Program-made: the position numbers and the translations under genes
Part shown: in pieces, positions 43,949 to 56,181 of the stretch
Layout: every line of letters begins with the position of its first letter
Position numbering within the stretch: the first letter of the stretch is position 1
Assembly: GCA_002221725.1 (NCBI GenBank)
Contig: NJFT01000066.1
Coordinates: forward strand, 62,001-126,000
Direction: 5' to 3'
From: Scedosporium boydii
Taxonomy: Eukaryota > Ascomycota > Sordariomycetes > Microascales > Microascaceae
Length of the DNA stretch: 64,000 nt
The notes under the pieces: generated by a model
Seen by the model: the letters and a program-made list of their open reading frames with translations, nothing else
Databases searched by the model: none
Told to the model about the DNA's origin: nothing

Positions 43949-46900
43949 CTACTCCTGTTGGAGATCTGATTCAAATCGAGGCCGCAGTCCAGTCGAAACA
44001 CCGCCAAACTGATGCCAACAGTTGGGTGCTTGTAGAATATATCTAACAAGAGTCTGCGTCAGCGAGATAATATATATAAAAGGGACGAATTCAACAGAAA
44101 ACATACCTTGCCATTGCCTCCCGGAAGCGGGACTTGTATTCCTTCGGGCTAGTAATGGTCGGACGATTACGACCGCCGCCCGCGAAGCCCCGGTCTTTGA
44201 TCCAGCTCTCGAGTTTCTTGTCAAGCGTATACGTTCGGATGCAGTCGACAATGCCGACCACCAGCTCCTTTCTCTCATCCTCGATCGCAATCATGAGAGA
44301 GTAATCCATGACATTCTGCCTTGCCAAGAAAAGAGTGTCGTTCCAGACCGACGCTCTGAGAAGCTTCTTCGAGTGCTCGCGGGCGAAGAGCGGCGACTCG
44401 TAGATATACTCCACCATGTTTTCGTCGAGAAGCACCTCATTCTGCTCTCCTGTCGATTGTATCTTTCGGTTTCTCATCGATCCTTTAAGGTCAAAGATCT
44501 TACCGGGCGACCTATCGTAGAAGAGGTTCTCCATGACGAGCAGATCCAACTTGATGTCCGTGTTGGTCACCGGGTTCTTGATGAAGACCTGGAAAAACCC
44601 AACCATCTTTGCAATGACGGACGGCAACTCATGGAAAAGAGCCTCGGCCATGATGCCAAAGTACGATGGCGCAAAGCTGAGGAAGGCCGCCGTCTCGACC
44701 GACGAGAGAGACTTCAGCACGAACCGGTCATCCAGGGTCTTGAGGAACACCGCCCTAGTCTTGCCTCCACGCGAATCCCACTTCAGGCACCTTGACAGAG
44801 ATTCGACAAACCGATCGGCGACACCGCACTTGCGCCGCAAGGCATCAAACTTCTCGGCGTAGAATATCTTGCACGTCATCTTTGCCGAACCTTCAGTGAA
44901 CTGATACTTGAGGTGCGTCCCGGTGAGTCGCAAAAGACCCTTCTCGAGATCTTCATCGTGCGAGTCGTGCGAGAACATGCCGCTCGTCGAAGTCGGGATC
45001 GATTTTGGCTCTACGTTCTCTTCATCGCTGCTGCGTTGGACTTGCAGATGCCACTGGTGGTGGATATCTGCGAGCTTCGCCTGGTAGTCTTCCGAGCCGA
45101 GGGCGAAGGCGATGAGGGAGCTTGGTTCGTCTTCTCGCACGATAATGTCCGAGTCGATAAAAATGTGATCGCCCATGCTCACCGGATAATCCAGGGGCTG
45201 CCATCCGCTTGATGACCGCTCGGCCCAGAAGTTGGTCAGCATTTTGAGCAAGCTCGTCTTTTGGTGTTTCGGCAGTTCCTCTGTCGTAGGCTCAAGAGAG
45301 TCCGCAATCTCCTTGACGTTTTGTAGAATATCGTCGTCCTGAGATCGCTCGGCGTCACTAATGAATTCATAATCCGAGTCGTTCCGGCTTGCCTGGACAG
45401 CCTCTGTCTCCGCTTCAGTATCTGCCTTGGGCGCTACTCCAGTTTCAGCTGTTTTCTCTGAGCAGCGAGTTGATTCTGCTACTGGCGCTGCAGGTGTCTT
45501 GCCATTCTGCGGTACCATTTCCGGGCGTGTGGCTTCACCTTTCTGAGACTGAGAAGGAGGCTCGCGCGGCGTCTGAGGGGGCGACTGAACACATTTGCTT
45601 GGCTGTTGCTCGAGCTCCGACGGGCTAGGTTCTTGTACCGCCTCGTCTACATCTTCGTATACCTCCACGATGGCGGCAGTTGACGTCCGAGGCAAATTAG
45701 TGCGAGGCTGACGCTGTTTCATCTTTTCCGCTCGCTTCTTCCGGTCGCGGATGCGCTGATTCTCAAACTCACGACTGAGCTGCTCAAAATGTTTGGCGAG
45801 TGTGCTGACTTTCGACTCCTTTTTATGCACCAATCTTGGTATCGATGAAGGTGGCCCCGGTTTTCGCGGCTTCAGGGCGCCCGCAAGCCTGTCCGAAAGC
45901 CTTTTCTCCGTCTTTAGGGGACCTTCTTCAGCAGCCGGCGCATCAAGCAGACGCAGCTGCTGCGGCTTGGATAATTGTCGAACAGTGGGCTGCGTTATGG
46001 ACCTAATCATCGGCGGCGAAATGCTCGAGCCAACTTTGCGCGAAGAGCTCCTTTCGGGTATCATCGATTTGACGGCCTCTGCCGTGACGTGCCGAGGAAG
46101 CGCGGACTCTCCCTGCAGCATTTGATTTCTCCTTTTCAACTGCTCCACTTTCTCCTTGAGCGACTTGTCTGACGATGAGTTACTGAGCGGAGGAGTGGGG
46201 GCGCTGGGGGATGCTGGCGTCGTCTTAGCGAGAGGCACATCACTGGCCTTGGGCCCAGCTTGCGCGTCCGCACCCTCGTCTTGTACGTCTTTCTCAGCCG
46301 CTAAGGCGGACGCAGGCTCCGGAGCAGTTGTTATCGGTGATGTTGCTAGTGGTGCCTGAGCACTCGCGCCCTGGCGAGGTGTAACTTGGACAGATGTCGC
46401 CAGATCAAGAGGCTCCACGCGATCCATAGCCTCGTCCGTCGGGAGGGTGACCTCCGCGAGCGGTATTGGCTCTTCTGCCTTCTCTAACGCACCGCTATTG
46501 TCGAGACTCGAATCTGTGTAGTCCGTCGGTTGCGAGGACTTGGCCTCCGAGTCAGTGAAGGTTTGGGACTGCGGCTCGTCACTTTCGACCGTTGGGGTGG
46601 TCTCGAGAGTTTCTGCGGTAGAGGAAGCAAGGCTCTCTGGGGCAGGAAGAGATTCTCTGGACTCATTATCCGTAAACATCTTCTTCAGCTGTAATACCGT
46701 CAGCTGGCGCACATCCTTATCCGGAAGGAAATCGGCCTCGAATTGCGCGAAAGCGGCATCCCACTCTCCAGCTACCTCAAGCATTTCTCGAATAACCACA
46801 TTGAAGGGTATGACTTCGTAATACTTCGAGTTTATGTAAATTTGCTGCATCTTGCGGGTGAGTCTCGCGTGATCGTCCGTGGCCTTCTTCGTTAACTTAT

Positions 46901-49900
46901 CAACCTCGGCCTTGCAGGCATCAGCCTTCTCTGGAAGCACAACGTCAATGCGGATATTCTTGAGACGCGCCGTCACGGAAATCATAAATCGGTTCCACCT
47001 CTCTTCGGTCTTTGTGTAGATGTCGTTCTTCAGGTTCAGGTCACGTTCAACCTTCCAGGTAATGCGGGATCTCGGAACCACGATTTCCAGAAGGTCAATC
47101 GGGTCATAGTGGATCCGGACACGAGTGTCGCGGAGCGCAAAATACCGAATATGGTCTGTGTGATGGTCGTGAGGGCAGTCTGCCTTATCGTTCAGTCGCA
47201 AACCCCTACTCCAGAAGAGGAGCTCGAGATACTTCCCGAAAGAGTACTTCCATGTGCTTTCGCACATAGGCATCGCAGGCGAGTCCTTTTGGCAGACCTT
47301 GCAGTAGCTCCACATTGTTATATCGTCGGAGAAAAGGGTTGGTGAGTCTTCAGGTGCATTCTCGAGGAAAATGGTAATCATAGACGCATCATGCACATAG
47401 GTACGGTGGTGTTCCAGGAGAGTCCGGTCACATCCGTTGGACGCGCAGACAGAGTCTTTGGAAAAACACAAGTCCTCAATGTACTGGCCCAAGGTGCAAT
47501 CCGGGTCCATCCCAGTATCCATGTGTTGCTCATCATAGAAACCAATCGTGATCAGCCCGGGTTCGACGCAAGGTATCTTGGTCTCTGTGCAAATAACCGA
47601 GTAAAGCACGACAATGTTTTGATGGGAGTAAGGATCGAAGAGGTTGATGTTTCCCTGGATATAATTTTCCCACTGTCGCTTATGAGTCTGGTAGTTATAG
47701 AGCGCTTTGTCATACTCGGCGTCGTGTACTGCGCGGATGATTTCTTTCAGCTGGCTTGGGGCCTTCTGGCCGATAGAGTGCACCGTTTCTGGAGTTATCA
47801 ACTGGAAGGGCTGCGATTTGGATTTCTCCGGGTCAGGCTCTGCCTCCGAGTCCTGGTCTCGCAACCGCTTCAGGTATACCAAACGTCGCTCTTGCTCTCG
47901 GGCTCTCATCAAGAGGTAAGGTTGCGTAAACCTGACAAATGGAGAGGCTGAGAGGATCTTCGTTTCGTACCTAGCGACCATGTCGCTGTAGTAGGTTGGC
48001 ATTGGTATATCCTCGGGTACTGTGACGTCGTGCGCCGCGTGTGAAGTATCAGAGGGTTGTGACGGGCGGCTTTCTGTTTGGTTGTCTTGAGCACCAGCCG
48101 TGTCACCGGAGGCATTTGTTGTTTCGCTATAATCGCCAGTATCCATGCTCGTCTGGGATGGTGGCTCGCTCTCGGGCGCATTGATGACCACGGTAGGACC
48201 AGGCCCAGTATGGTCGGACTGCTTAGTGTGAGTCGAGTTGTTGAGACTTCCCTCTGTCGTCTGCCGGGTAGTAGATGGCACAGAAACGTCAGTTTCTCCT
48301 GTGGGCAAGCGGATAAATTCGTCCCTCATCAGACAAGTTTCGAGTTTGAGATTGTAAACTACGTAGACCATGAACTCGGTGATATGCTTAACACTGGAGA
48401 GAGTTTGTGTAGGGGCGCCACGCAGAGCAATCGTGCATCCGAGGGCTGGGTTGCAGCCAGAGAGGAAGATATACGACTTCTTCCTGTTGGGATAGTTGTT
48501 ATTCACATACGTCTTTACCTCGAAACCGTCGCAGTGACCGACGCGAACAGGCAAGGCGAGCATATCAATAGATGAGATGATGTCTGTTTCGGCACATCTC
48601 GCTACTGCCTCGATAACAGATGGCTTAACGTTGTAAGCCACTGCAATATTCGCCCCCGATAACATTTCGAGCGCCATTCCCGAGACACCCTTCTCCGACA
48701 AGAGGACTTGAGGGTTGAGTTTAACAATCCGATTGACCACTATTCGAAGGAACTCCTTTTCTTGCTCGATGACGGGCCCAAGACTCATAAACTGTTGCTG
48801 GTGTCTCTGGTACTCGATAGGAAAGGTGACAATGAGAATCCGAGGCCGGATAATCCGGCGAGGCATGCTTTTGAGAGCAAGATTCTTCGTAAAAATAACG
48901 CCAGACACGTAACTGGTATCTCCGGGCCTCCCACCGGGAATCTTTTTGAACTTTACGTAGTGTCGAATGTCCATGTAATCCCCGTGGCGAACGTCTGGCG
49001 TAACATCATCGGTACATTGTATCAGAATCGGGATGAGAGCTTTCTCCCAGGCGGGAGGGTTCGGGACTTCAGCATCTTCTAGAAGCTGGTGGAGAAGCTT
49101 TCGAACGTGTCGCTTGCTGGATGGGTTAAGTTCCACCTGGGGGGGCTTTTCCCCTCGAAGAGATTCACTTCTCGTAAGTTTGGTAGTCTCTGTTGCTGGG
49201 GTGTCCAAGGAGAAAAGCATCTCATTTGAAGTTGAAGGACCTTTGAAGACACCTGACTTGGGTCGTGGCGAGCGTAGATGATGGACGCTTGTGCTGACGT
49301 TGCTCAAATTCCTTCTTCGAGGAGCGCGATGCCCAAAATGACCACCAACACCTACAGTATCATCAAGACCCCGACTCGTAAAGCTCATGCCACTAATGCT
49401 CTTGTCTCGCCCACGGTGTTTCCTCCCCGCTGATAGAAGCGGGCCAAAGTTTGATTTGTCGTCAAAACTTGTGGATTGAAGGTCGGCGTTCGACATTGTT
49501 GCAAAAATGCCCATTTGCTCGTCGGCGCTTGACTCGTCCGACATGTAAGCCGCGAGCTCCGGATCGATGATGTTGTCTTCGTGGAAGGCGGGGAATGGGC
49601 TCTTCCGATTTAATTCGTCGCGCAGCCCCTTCCGAAAGGGGGCGCGATCGTCCGGGTTTACGGTCTTGAACCTGCCTAGGGCGTTATGCTTGGAGTGGTG
49701 GCGCTTATGGCCAGAGGATTGTGGGCGAGATGATGCCAACGATCTCAGAGATCGGGAAGATGCCGGACGGCTTAGTTGTGGCGCGTCGATTTCAAGAACC
49801 GCGGAATGCCTATTCGATTCACCAATCCTTCGCGTCGCTGGAATGGCCATCATCGGCGCCGTCCCCGAGCGGACATCATAGTGCCTTTCGCCTCTTTCCG

Positions 49901-51485
49901 AACTATGTGAAGAAACCCGGTCCTCAGCCCCAGAAGGCTTTGGTTCAACAAAGCGAGTAGACTTCTGGCTGTTCTGAGACTGCTCGGTGGTAGATCGGAA
50001 GATGGCTGGCAGGTATGAATCGTCTGCCGAATCGTCCGAGCCGCTGGTGTCGTAGCGCCTATTGATGATAGCGAGGCAAGTTTTGCATACACGAATGTTC
50101 CCAGATACGCCAAACTTCTGGCCCGAGATGATGGATGTGCACTTGGAGTCGAAGATGCACCCGCATGTCCGGCAGTGGTGTTTCCGCCGTACAACATTAA
50201 ACACACTGCCACAAAGAAAACACTCCTTGCAAGTTTCATCGGCCATCCAGAATTCTTTGCTTAGAACTTGCTTCTTCATCTTCTCAAGCCTCATGTTCAC
50301 TTGCTCGCTATTCCCTTGCGCTCCAGGTACTCGAAGATCAGGCGTGCGCGTAGCTTGCGACCCCGCGTCGGCGGGCTTCGAGTCGCGATAGTGAGAGACA
50401 CGGGCAGACGCATGGTTGGGGCCGTTATCGGATATACTTGGAGCAACGGACGATGTGTGGGATCCGGCATGTGTCGGAGACCGTGGCCGCGTGATACGTT
50501 CGATAACTACTGGTGTCCTGGATAATGGGGCCGGTGTTGTGGATGATGGGCGAAGATCGTGAGATTTCACCGAGGATGCTGTGGCGGACTTGACAGGACT
50601 AAGAGGTAGCAGCTCTCCATTATAATCCGCAATGGGCCCTTCCTCCCGTGGAGTACGGGCGGAGCTATTAGCTCGATCACTCCGCACACTTGTGACGTCC
50701 GCTCTATCAAAAGAAATGGGCATCTCTGATCCGGTCGGCGTCCCGGCGGCTGTCAGTTCAGTCTTGGATAAGCTCTTTCGGCTACCCGATAGGCGACTTA
50801 GGCCGTCATCGCTAGGGACGGCACTCCGGGAGATCTCCTGAACGGTTACCGGGGTCGTGCTGGTAGTATCCATGCCCATATTCGCCAGAGCATAAGCTGC
50901 GCCGGAGATGCTTGCACGTCCGGAAGGGGTTGAAGCTGACGGATCGAAATGAGCTTGACTTGCAGATGCAGTAGTCGGCGACAACTCGGCGGCAAGGACT
51001 GATGGTGGGGGACCAGGTCCAAGCCGGGAAGGAGACGGTACCGATACCCTCAAGTCCGCGCTCGGCTTGGATGAGCTGTGTCCGGATGTGGGCTCCTGGA
51101 GAATAGCATCTTCGGTATCTTGGCTGGGTTTGGGTGTGCCACCTCCCCCGACAGCCTCCTTTAATCGCGTGTACAACCCGCTTAGCCCTTGTTGGACGAT
51201 GTCACCTGCTAATCCCTTGCTCTCAGTTACAGGGGTCGGTCGACGAGGAGGAGCCGTGAAGTCGTTGAAAGTAGTTAGAGCATCAGAACGACTGGCCGAG
51301 GTATGTATCATATCGAGGGTTTGAGCAAGCTGGTCTTTGTCTCTACCGGCACGGGATGTGGCTACAGAGGGAGCATTGGAGGTGGACGAGTCTCGACGGG
51401 ATCGGGCTGCCATATTGGCGGTTGTGGCGACCGGAGACGCAGGGTAAGTGCTCGAAAGGTTATTGTTGTTGTTTGCGGCCGACAT
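43949..51485 (-). CDS. FAB1: Phosphatidylinositol-3-phosphate 5-kinase with FYVE domain
   Basis: Two exons, 44107..51485 and 43949..44042 (GTATGT...TTAG, phase 2), 2490 residues. The enzyme makes PI(3,5)P2 on endosome and vacuole membranes. The FYVE finger is at about 413-480 with the RRKHHCR motif that binds PI3P. A chaperonin (Cpn60/TCP1)-like region is at about 800-1060 (SGCNPALGCTIALRG), then a Cys-rich conserved region (about 1280-1430: YSVICTETKIPCVEPG, CQKDSPAMPMCEST). A long disordered insert spans about 1600-2090. The PIPK kinase domain is at about 2095-2490: RAVFLKTLDDRFVLKSL, DLKGSMRNRK, MDYSLMIAIED and GIVDCIRTYTLDKKLESW. The unspliced frame would end in YVFC; splicing gives FREAMARYILQAPNCWHQF, the family C terminus. 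Regulation by Vac14/Fig4 is known for the family, but those genes are not here. Confidence 0.95.
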
Positions 51486-52891
51486 GGTGAGCGAGTCGGG
51501 ACTAATGTTCGCCTTTCCGGTCTGACAATCAGTGCCGAGGGTCGAGGGTCGCTACCCTTCAAAGGTCCACCATCCGTGTTCATCCATGCGACGACGCAGA
51601 TCTTTATAGAGTGTTTAGGTCTAGCGACGGAACCGCGTGAAACCTTCAGCAGCGTTCCGCATCACTCTAGAGCTCCGAGGACGGGTCACGGCTTTGAGCG
51701 GACAGTTACGTTCGATGAGGATATGAAGGGATTGTGGACGGGCCGATACTATTCTCGCGTTTGGAGGATGCGTTGAAATCGACCGGAGTAACTCAGAGGC
51801 TCAGTGTTGGGCGAGATCATAGGCGAGTCGTTCAAATGAGGGTCGCAAGAGGTTAAATAGACGGTCGATGAGTTGGATATTGCTATATCAAGGTCTCGAC
51901 TATTCGGAGCCGAGTCAGGCTAGCGGTAGCAGGATGTTTGAAAATGTTAGAGCTGACGCGAGTTGTCCCTTTGTTAGTTCAAAGAAACACAGGAAGAGAC
52001 AAAAACCTCGATATTGTAGCCGCTGCCATTTAGGTTGAAACTTATGTCATTGTCACCAAGGAAGTTGTCGATCTTGGGAAGAAGAGCACCTGCTTCGAAC
52101 TGTCATTGGCTAAGACAGAGGCAGCAACCATACCTTGGTACTTCCCACATGCGTCCTTCGTTCAGAATGTATTATGCATACACTTCGTAATTACGAAGTA
52201 CATCATTGATCACTTTAAGCCTTGAAAGGAGGAGTGTACAAGTACATCATCAGAACCTTATGAGGTCAGCTGCCACGTGTTGAAGGCACGCTTTATGCTT
52301 GTGCATAAGTACATTAGCATTAGTGTAGTGTAGACACGGTGCTACAATGTACTGCCCTGCTTATGGAGCTTGAAAGTCAATGCCCAAAACCTGAGTCGCA
52401 GAAGCTGTGACGAAGGAGAAGTGGAATGGCAGTACGAAATACTCGATAGGAGCTGCATGATGTCGTTTAGATTGAAGTTCCTTTTACCTCTAAGGCACAT
52501 TGTGGCCTTTTAGTTCATCAACCCCGCAATATTCTTAATGTACAAAGAGGAAATGATCCACTCTACTGGATACTTGGGCGCTATAGAATATGTGCATGTA
52601 TCGGGGATTATTACATCACTCGAGTGGGATTCTTCAATTGTCGCGTTAAACGATTTTCTAGGGACGCGTTTGTAGCTTCAAGTCCAAGCTCCAACCAGCT
52701 CCTTCCTCTGCTTTGTGCGATTACAGTTGAGACTTCCTTTACCATCCCAAAGCCGAAAGGTTTCACGTTATGCTGATTCTTTGACAATCCGAGTGCCCCG
52801 TCATCTCCTTCGATGTCTCTAGAGATACAACTCCCTACCTATTATCTCCTCAACTTCTACCTCCCACATTCCTAAGCATGTCAAGAGCAAG
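51486..52891. other. Divergent intergenic region, FAB1/unknown gene
   Basis: Upstream of FAB1 (left) and the 815-residue gene (right). No gene is seen. It holds a perfect 18-base palindrome at 52182-52199 and several GTACA and AGTACAT words (52150-52330). The last 150 bases before 52892 are C/T-rich leader. Confidence 0.6.
52182..52210. repeat. Perfect 18-base palindrome joined to a shared 19-base word
   Basis: ACTTCGTAATTACGAAGT (52182-52199) is self-complementary over its full length. Overlapping it, TACGAAGTACATCATTGAT (52192-52210) recurs exactly at 58213-58231, in another intergenic region. Confidence 0.9.
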
Positions 52892-55339
52892 ATGGCAGAT
52901 ACGTTCCCTTTCAATACGTCACGGCGCTCTTCCCGTCTCTCGACCATCAAAATCCCCAAAGACCAAGCGAGTCTCCTTCAACGCCCAGATTCCTGGATCA
53001 ACGCCCTAGAGTCTGGCCATAGCAGGCTAGGTATTATAAATATACCGCCCAGCGTTTTGACGACATTTACCGAATTTCATCGACGCCGTCATCTCGCCCG
53101 CACTCGCCATCAGGAGGACGTCGGGGGCAATGCTACACAGCCAGATGTGCACAATGGGACGCAGTCCCCTCCGCGGCAAGCATCAAGCCCTGAAAGCCGT
53201 GTATTGAATGTTACCAGTTCTAGCTTGCCCGCACTGGTGACACCGCCAAAAAAAGCAGCCTCGACTGCAAATAGTGAAAGGGACGAAGAATCCTCCCCCG
53301 AAGAGCCCGTGACTTCATGGCCAGCAACTTCTGTCGCCTCAACCCCCCAACCGGCTCAAACGGTTCAAAAATCTCCACCCACAAACAGTATCACCCCAGT
53401 AGCTTCAGCGCTGTCATTGGCGAATGGCAGAAGGCCAAGAAATAGATCGGCAGAACCGCCACGCAGCAGCATAGATGAGGAGGAAGAACTCGAGGTTGCG
53501 GTGCCCAACGTGGCAAAGCTGGCCGGTGAAGCGGTCAACAGGCTGCCGGTTCGCTACGCTGGCAGTCAGCCATCTGCTCTGAGCTCCCCACGAATAGTCA
53601 GCCCGCCCCCGTGCGGCCAAGGCGACCCTTACTCCACCCAACGAGAATCAGCAGCTGCCATTTCTCAGACAACCCCTGCTCCTACTGCAGGCTCAGCTAC
53701 GCGACGCCCTGACGTGCCAGCGCGGCGCCCTCGGCGTATGGAAGCACCGTCTTTCAGCCAGATCGAGCCTGACGAAGCATATCCCAACCGCCACCTCTCA
53801 ACCAGCCGACCAAAGGCCGGTGAGGACTCGGCCTCGTCCTCCCTGCCGGAAAATTCACTAGGAATGACCCCTAGTCTTCCTCGACTCTCCCCTGAGAAAC
53901 CGAAACGGCGGCCCGCTACTAATGGCATCATCTCCGATCAAGAACATCCCCAAAAGAAGCGGCGCATATCCCAGTATGGCCCGGCTTCCATGGCGCCAGG
54001 AGAGGTCTTTATCCCCGCAACCCCTTTGCTTGCAAACCGGCCAGCCCTAGGTGTGGGCGATGTGAAACTATTCAGGGCGTTCAAGCTTATATATCCCGAA
54101 TATAGAGGGAGACTTAGCGACTTCATTCGGGCATGTATATGTCTAAAGTTCCTCCAAGACCGAGATCTCTTGAGTGACTTTCTATACGACGACTTCATTC
54201 GCGCCTTCACGGAGGGATACGTTGATTATGTTGGGGCCACTGATGGGCCGCTTCCAGCGCACCAGTGGTATAATCGTATCGGAGGGAAACCAGCCTACGA
54301 CGAGATGATTATCAGGAGGTCGAATCTAGATGATGTCTTTGATTCCTACCCTGAGACTACCGAGGAGGTTGCAAACGAGGCCGACACATCTATGGAAAGG
54401 CTACTGAAGCAAAACCAACCTAAAGAGGTACCTATATCTCAAGTCGACCGGAGCACCGAGACAGATACCGTGTCCTCTCCGACGCGACCGCCGAGAACAT
54501 TCGTTAGGGCTGCCTCTATGAACATCATGTCCAGCCAACTGTCCTCCGCCTCTACGAAGTTGAACAGCGGCTATGCTCCACCTCCTCATATAGAATCCCA
54601 CGACCGCCTTGTCCCGCAATCCTCACCGCCACCGAAGCACAGACCTTCTCAAACTGGCACGCCTGCCACAGTGATTCCCGCCTCACAGCTACGCTCAGAG
54701 GTCAAGTCTCGGCGAGCCGAGACTGGGTCAATATCGGTTCGTCGGATTAGTCAACCCATTCGCACTATTAGTGCTTCGCAGATGTCGGATGCCCAAGTGA
54801 CTGAAACACCTCTTCGTCCCGCCGGCGGACAGCGGCAAGTGCGAGACATCGTTACCCCCCGCTCACCTTTGAATCCCGCATCTCGAGTGCTTAGAGAGCT
54901 CCTTGGGGAAAGCGGAAAGGACGCAAGCACACCTAGACCGATGCCTTCCTCTCCAGGACCAGATGGAGTCTCTAAATCTCCCATCGCAGGCACGGCGGAA
55001 GGGCGATCTCCCAAACCTGCGGCTACGATAATGCGTTCAAAGACCCCTCACCCACCGAAGCCCAGCTCTTCTGCGGCTTCTATCAAAGCGGGCGCTGGTC
55101 TACCCCGTGGGGCCCGCTATTCCCTCCCCCCACGTATGTCAGGAAAGGTAACCCCCAAGGATGCGCTGAAGACTGTGGCAGATGGCAAGGTCCAGAAGCC
55201 GACGGGCAGGAAGTCGCTACCAGTTAGCAGGGGCGATAGCACACCTATGTCCAGGGAGGAGGCCTTAAGGATGCATATTCTACGCAGAAAGGCAGAAATA
55301 GCAGCCTCGTCATCACCAGTACCCGCACGGAAGAAGTGA
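52892..55339 (+). CDS. Unknown Ser/Pro-rich fungal protein with one ordered block
   Basis: A single exon of 815 residues, starting at ATG 52892 after a C/T-rich leader. I do not recognise a named family. The N terminus (1-70) is ordered-looking: RPDSWINALESGHSRLGIIN and a basic HRRRHLARTRHQ. Most of the rest is low-complexity Ser/Pro/Thr. A single helical, conserved-looking block lies at about 385-480: VKLFRAFKLIYPEYRGRLSD, FIRACICLKFLQDRDLLSDF, LYDDFIRAFTEGYVDYVG, with two aromatic-rich motifs. Many SP and TP sites suggest phosphorylation. The C terminus is basic (AGLPRGARYSLPP, LRMHILRRKAEI). Such a layout is seen in fungal chromatin or telomere-associated proteins, but that is a guess. No transmembrane spans, no signal peptide, no catalytic motif that I can name. 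Confidence 0.8.
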   Translation: MADTFPFNTSRRSSRLSTIKIPKDQASLLQRPDSWINALESGHSRLGIINIPPSVLTTFTEFHRRRHLARTRHQEDVGGNATQPDVHNGTQSPPRQASSPESRVLNVTSSSLPALVTPPKKAASTANSERDEESSPEEPVTSWPATSVASTPQPAQTVQKSPPTNSITPVASALSLANGRRPRNRSAEPPRSSIDEEEELEVAVPNVAKLAGEAVNRLPVRYAGSQPSALSSPRIVSPPPCGQGDPYSTQRESAAAISQTTPAPTAGSATRRPDVPARRPRRMEAPSFSQIEPDEAYPNRHLSTSRPKAGEDSASSSLPENSLGMTPSLPRLSPEKPKRRPATNGIISDQEHPQKKRRISQYGPASMAPGEVFIPATPLLANRPALGVGDVKLFRAFKLIYPEYRGRLSDFIRACICLKFLQDRDLLSDFLYDDFIRAFTEGYVDYVGATDGPLPAHQWYNRIGGKPAYDEMIIRRSNLDDVFDSYPETTEEVANEADTSMERLLKQNQPKEVPISQVDRSTETDTVSSPTRPPRTFVRAASMNIMSSQLSSASTKLNSGYAPPPHIESHDRLVPQSSPPPKHRPSQTGTPATVIPASQLRSEVKSRRAETGSISVRRISQPIRTISASQMSDAQVTETPLRPAGGQRQVRDIVTPRSPLNPASRVLRELLGESGKDASTPRPMPSSPGPDGVSKSPIAGTAEGRSPKPAATIMRSKTPHPPKPSSSAASIKAGAGLPRGARYSLPPRMSGKVTPKDALKTVADGKVQKPTGRKSLPVSRGDSTPMSREEALRMHILRRKAEIAASSSPVPARKK

Positions 55340-56181
55340 GTGTCACATGGAATTATACACTAGTTAACGAATTATGATATGGATGGGCGTTTTCGGGTAG
55401 TCAGTCGGATGGTATAATGCAGAGATACCCATAGAGATCACGCGGCGTGTATACAAATTACACTTAGCTCATAATTGATACCATAGCATTAAGTCCAATT
55501 CGGCAAACTCCTTTGCGGCCTTGTATTGTGATCATAAACATGAGTTGGTCTTGAACGACATTTCATCCGGCTCAAATTACCCAGTCCCTGTGTTTCCTCG
55601 ATCAACTTGATAACCCATTCCATTCCCTATCTTATCTCGGTCATTTTTTTGTCGACTGCGAATCCTGTTTCCAACATGTTTTTGCTTGAGCAGACTTTTC
55701 TAGTCCAAAGCTGGACAACTTCTTTTAGTAGTTTCAGAGTAACAAAGCGGTATAAAAAAAAAAAAAGAAAAAGAATAGAAGAAAAGAAAATGACGAAGAA
55801 AGGAAGAAACTCCAATCTGGGTTTTAAGCGCCAACACTCCCCGTACCGAGGGGAGGTGCATGATATCTCTCTAGTACTTGTATATCCGAGAAGAAAAACG
55901 AAAGAGAAGAAGAAGAAAAAAACAGTAACAAGTGAAAAAAAGTAAGCATGAGCGGAGAAGGGATACGCTCTTTCTCTCCTTTTTGATGTAAATGGCAGGC
56001 AGGCGTAGGGGGCAGTCTCTATCAGCCTATCGGATGCCGAGAGCCATGAGAGTGTGAAAAGTGTAAGTCTAGGGAAGGGAGAAAAAAGCAAATAGAGAAA
56101 GTGATGAAGAAAAGGGGGGAAAGAAAGGAGGGGTGAAAAATGCAAGAGGACCTCGCTTAGCAAGGGTAGAAGAGTTGTCGT
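55340..56181. other. Convergent intergenic region
   Basis: 3' regions of the unknown gene (+) and the BolA-like gene (-). Purine-rich on the plus strand with an A-run at 55755-55766; the 178-codon frame on the minus strand is a Phe/Leu artefact of that bias. No gene. Confidence 0.65.

Noticed and set aside
55627..56163. 178-codon Phe/Leu-rich minus-strand frame, looking like a membrane protein
   Set aside because: Product of a purine/pyrimidine-biased 3' region; no real membrane-protein pattern and no start context.
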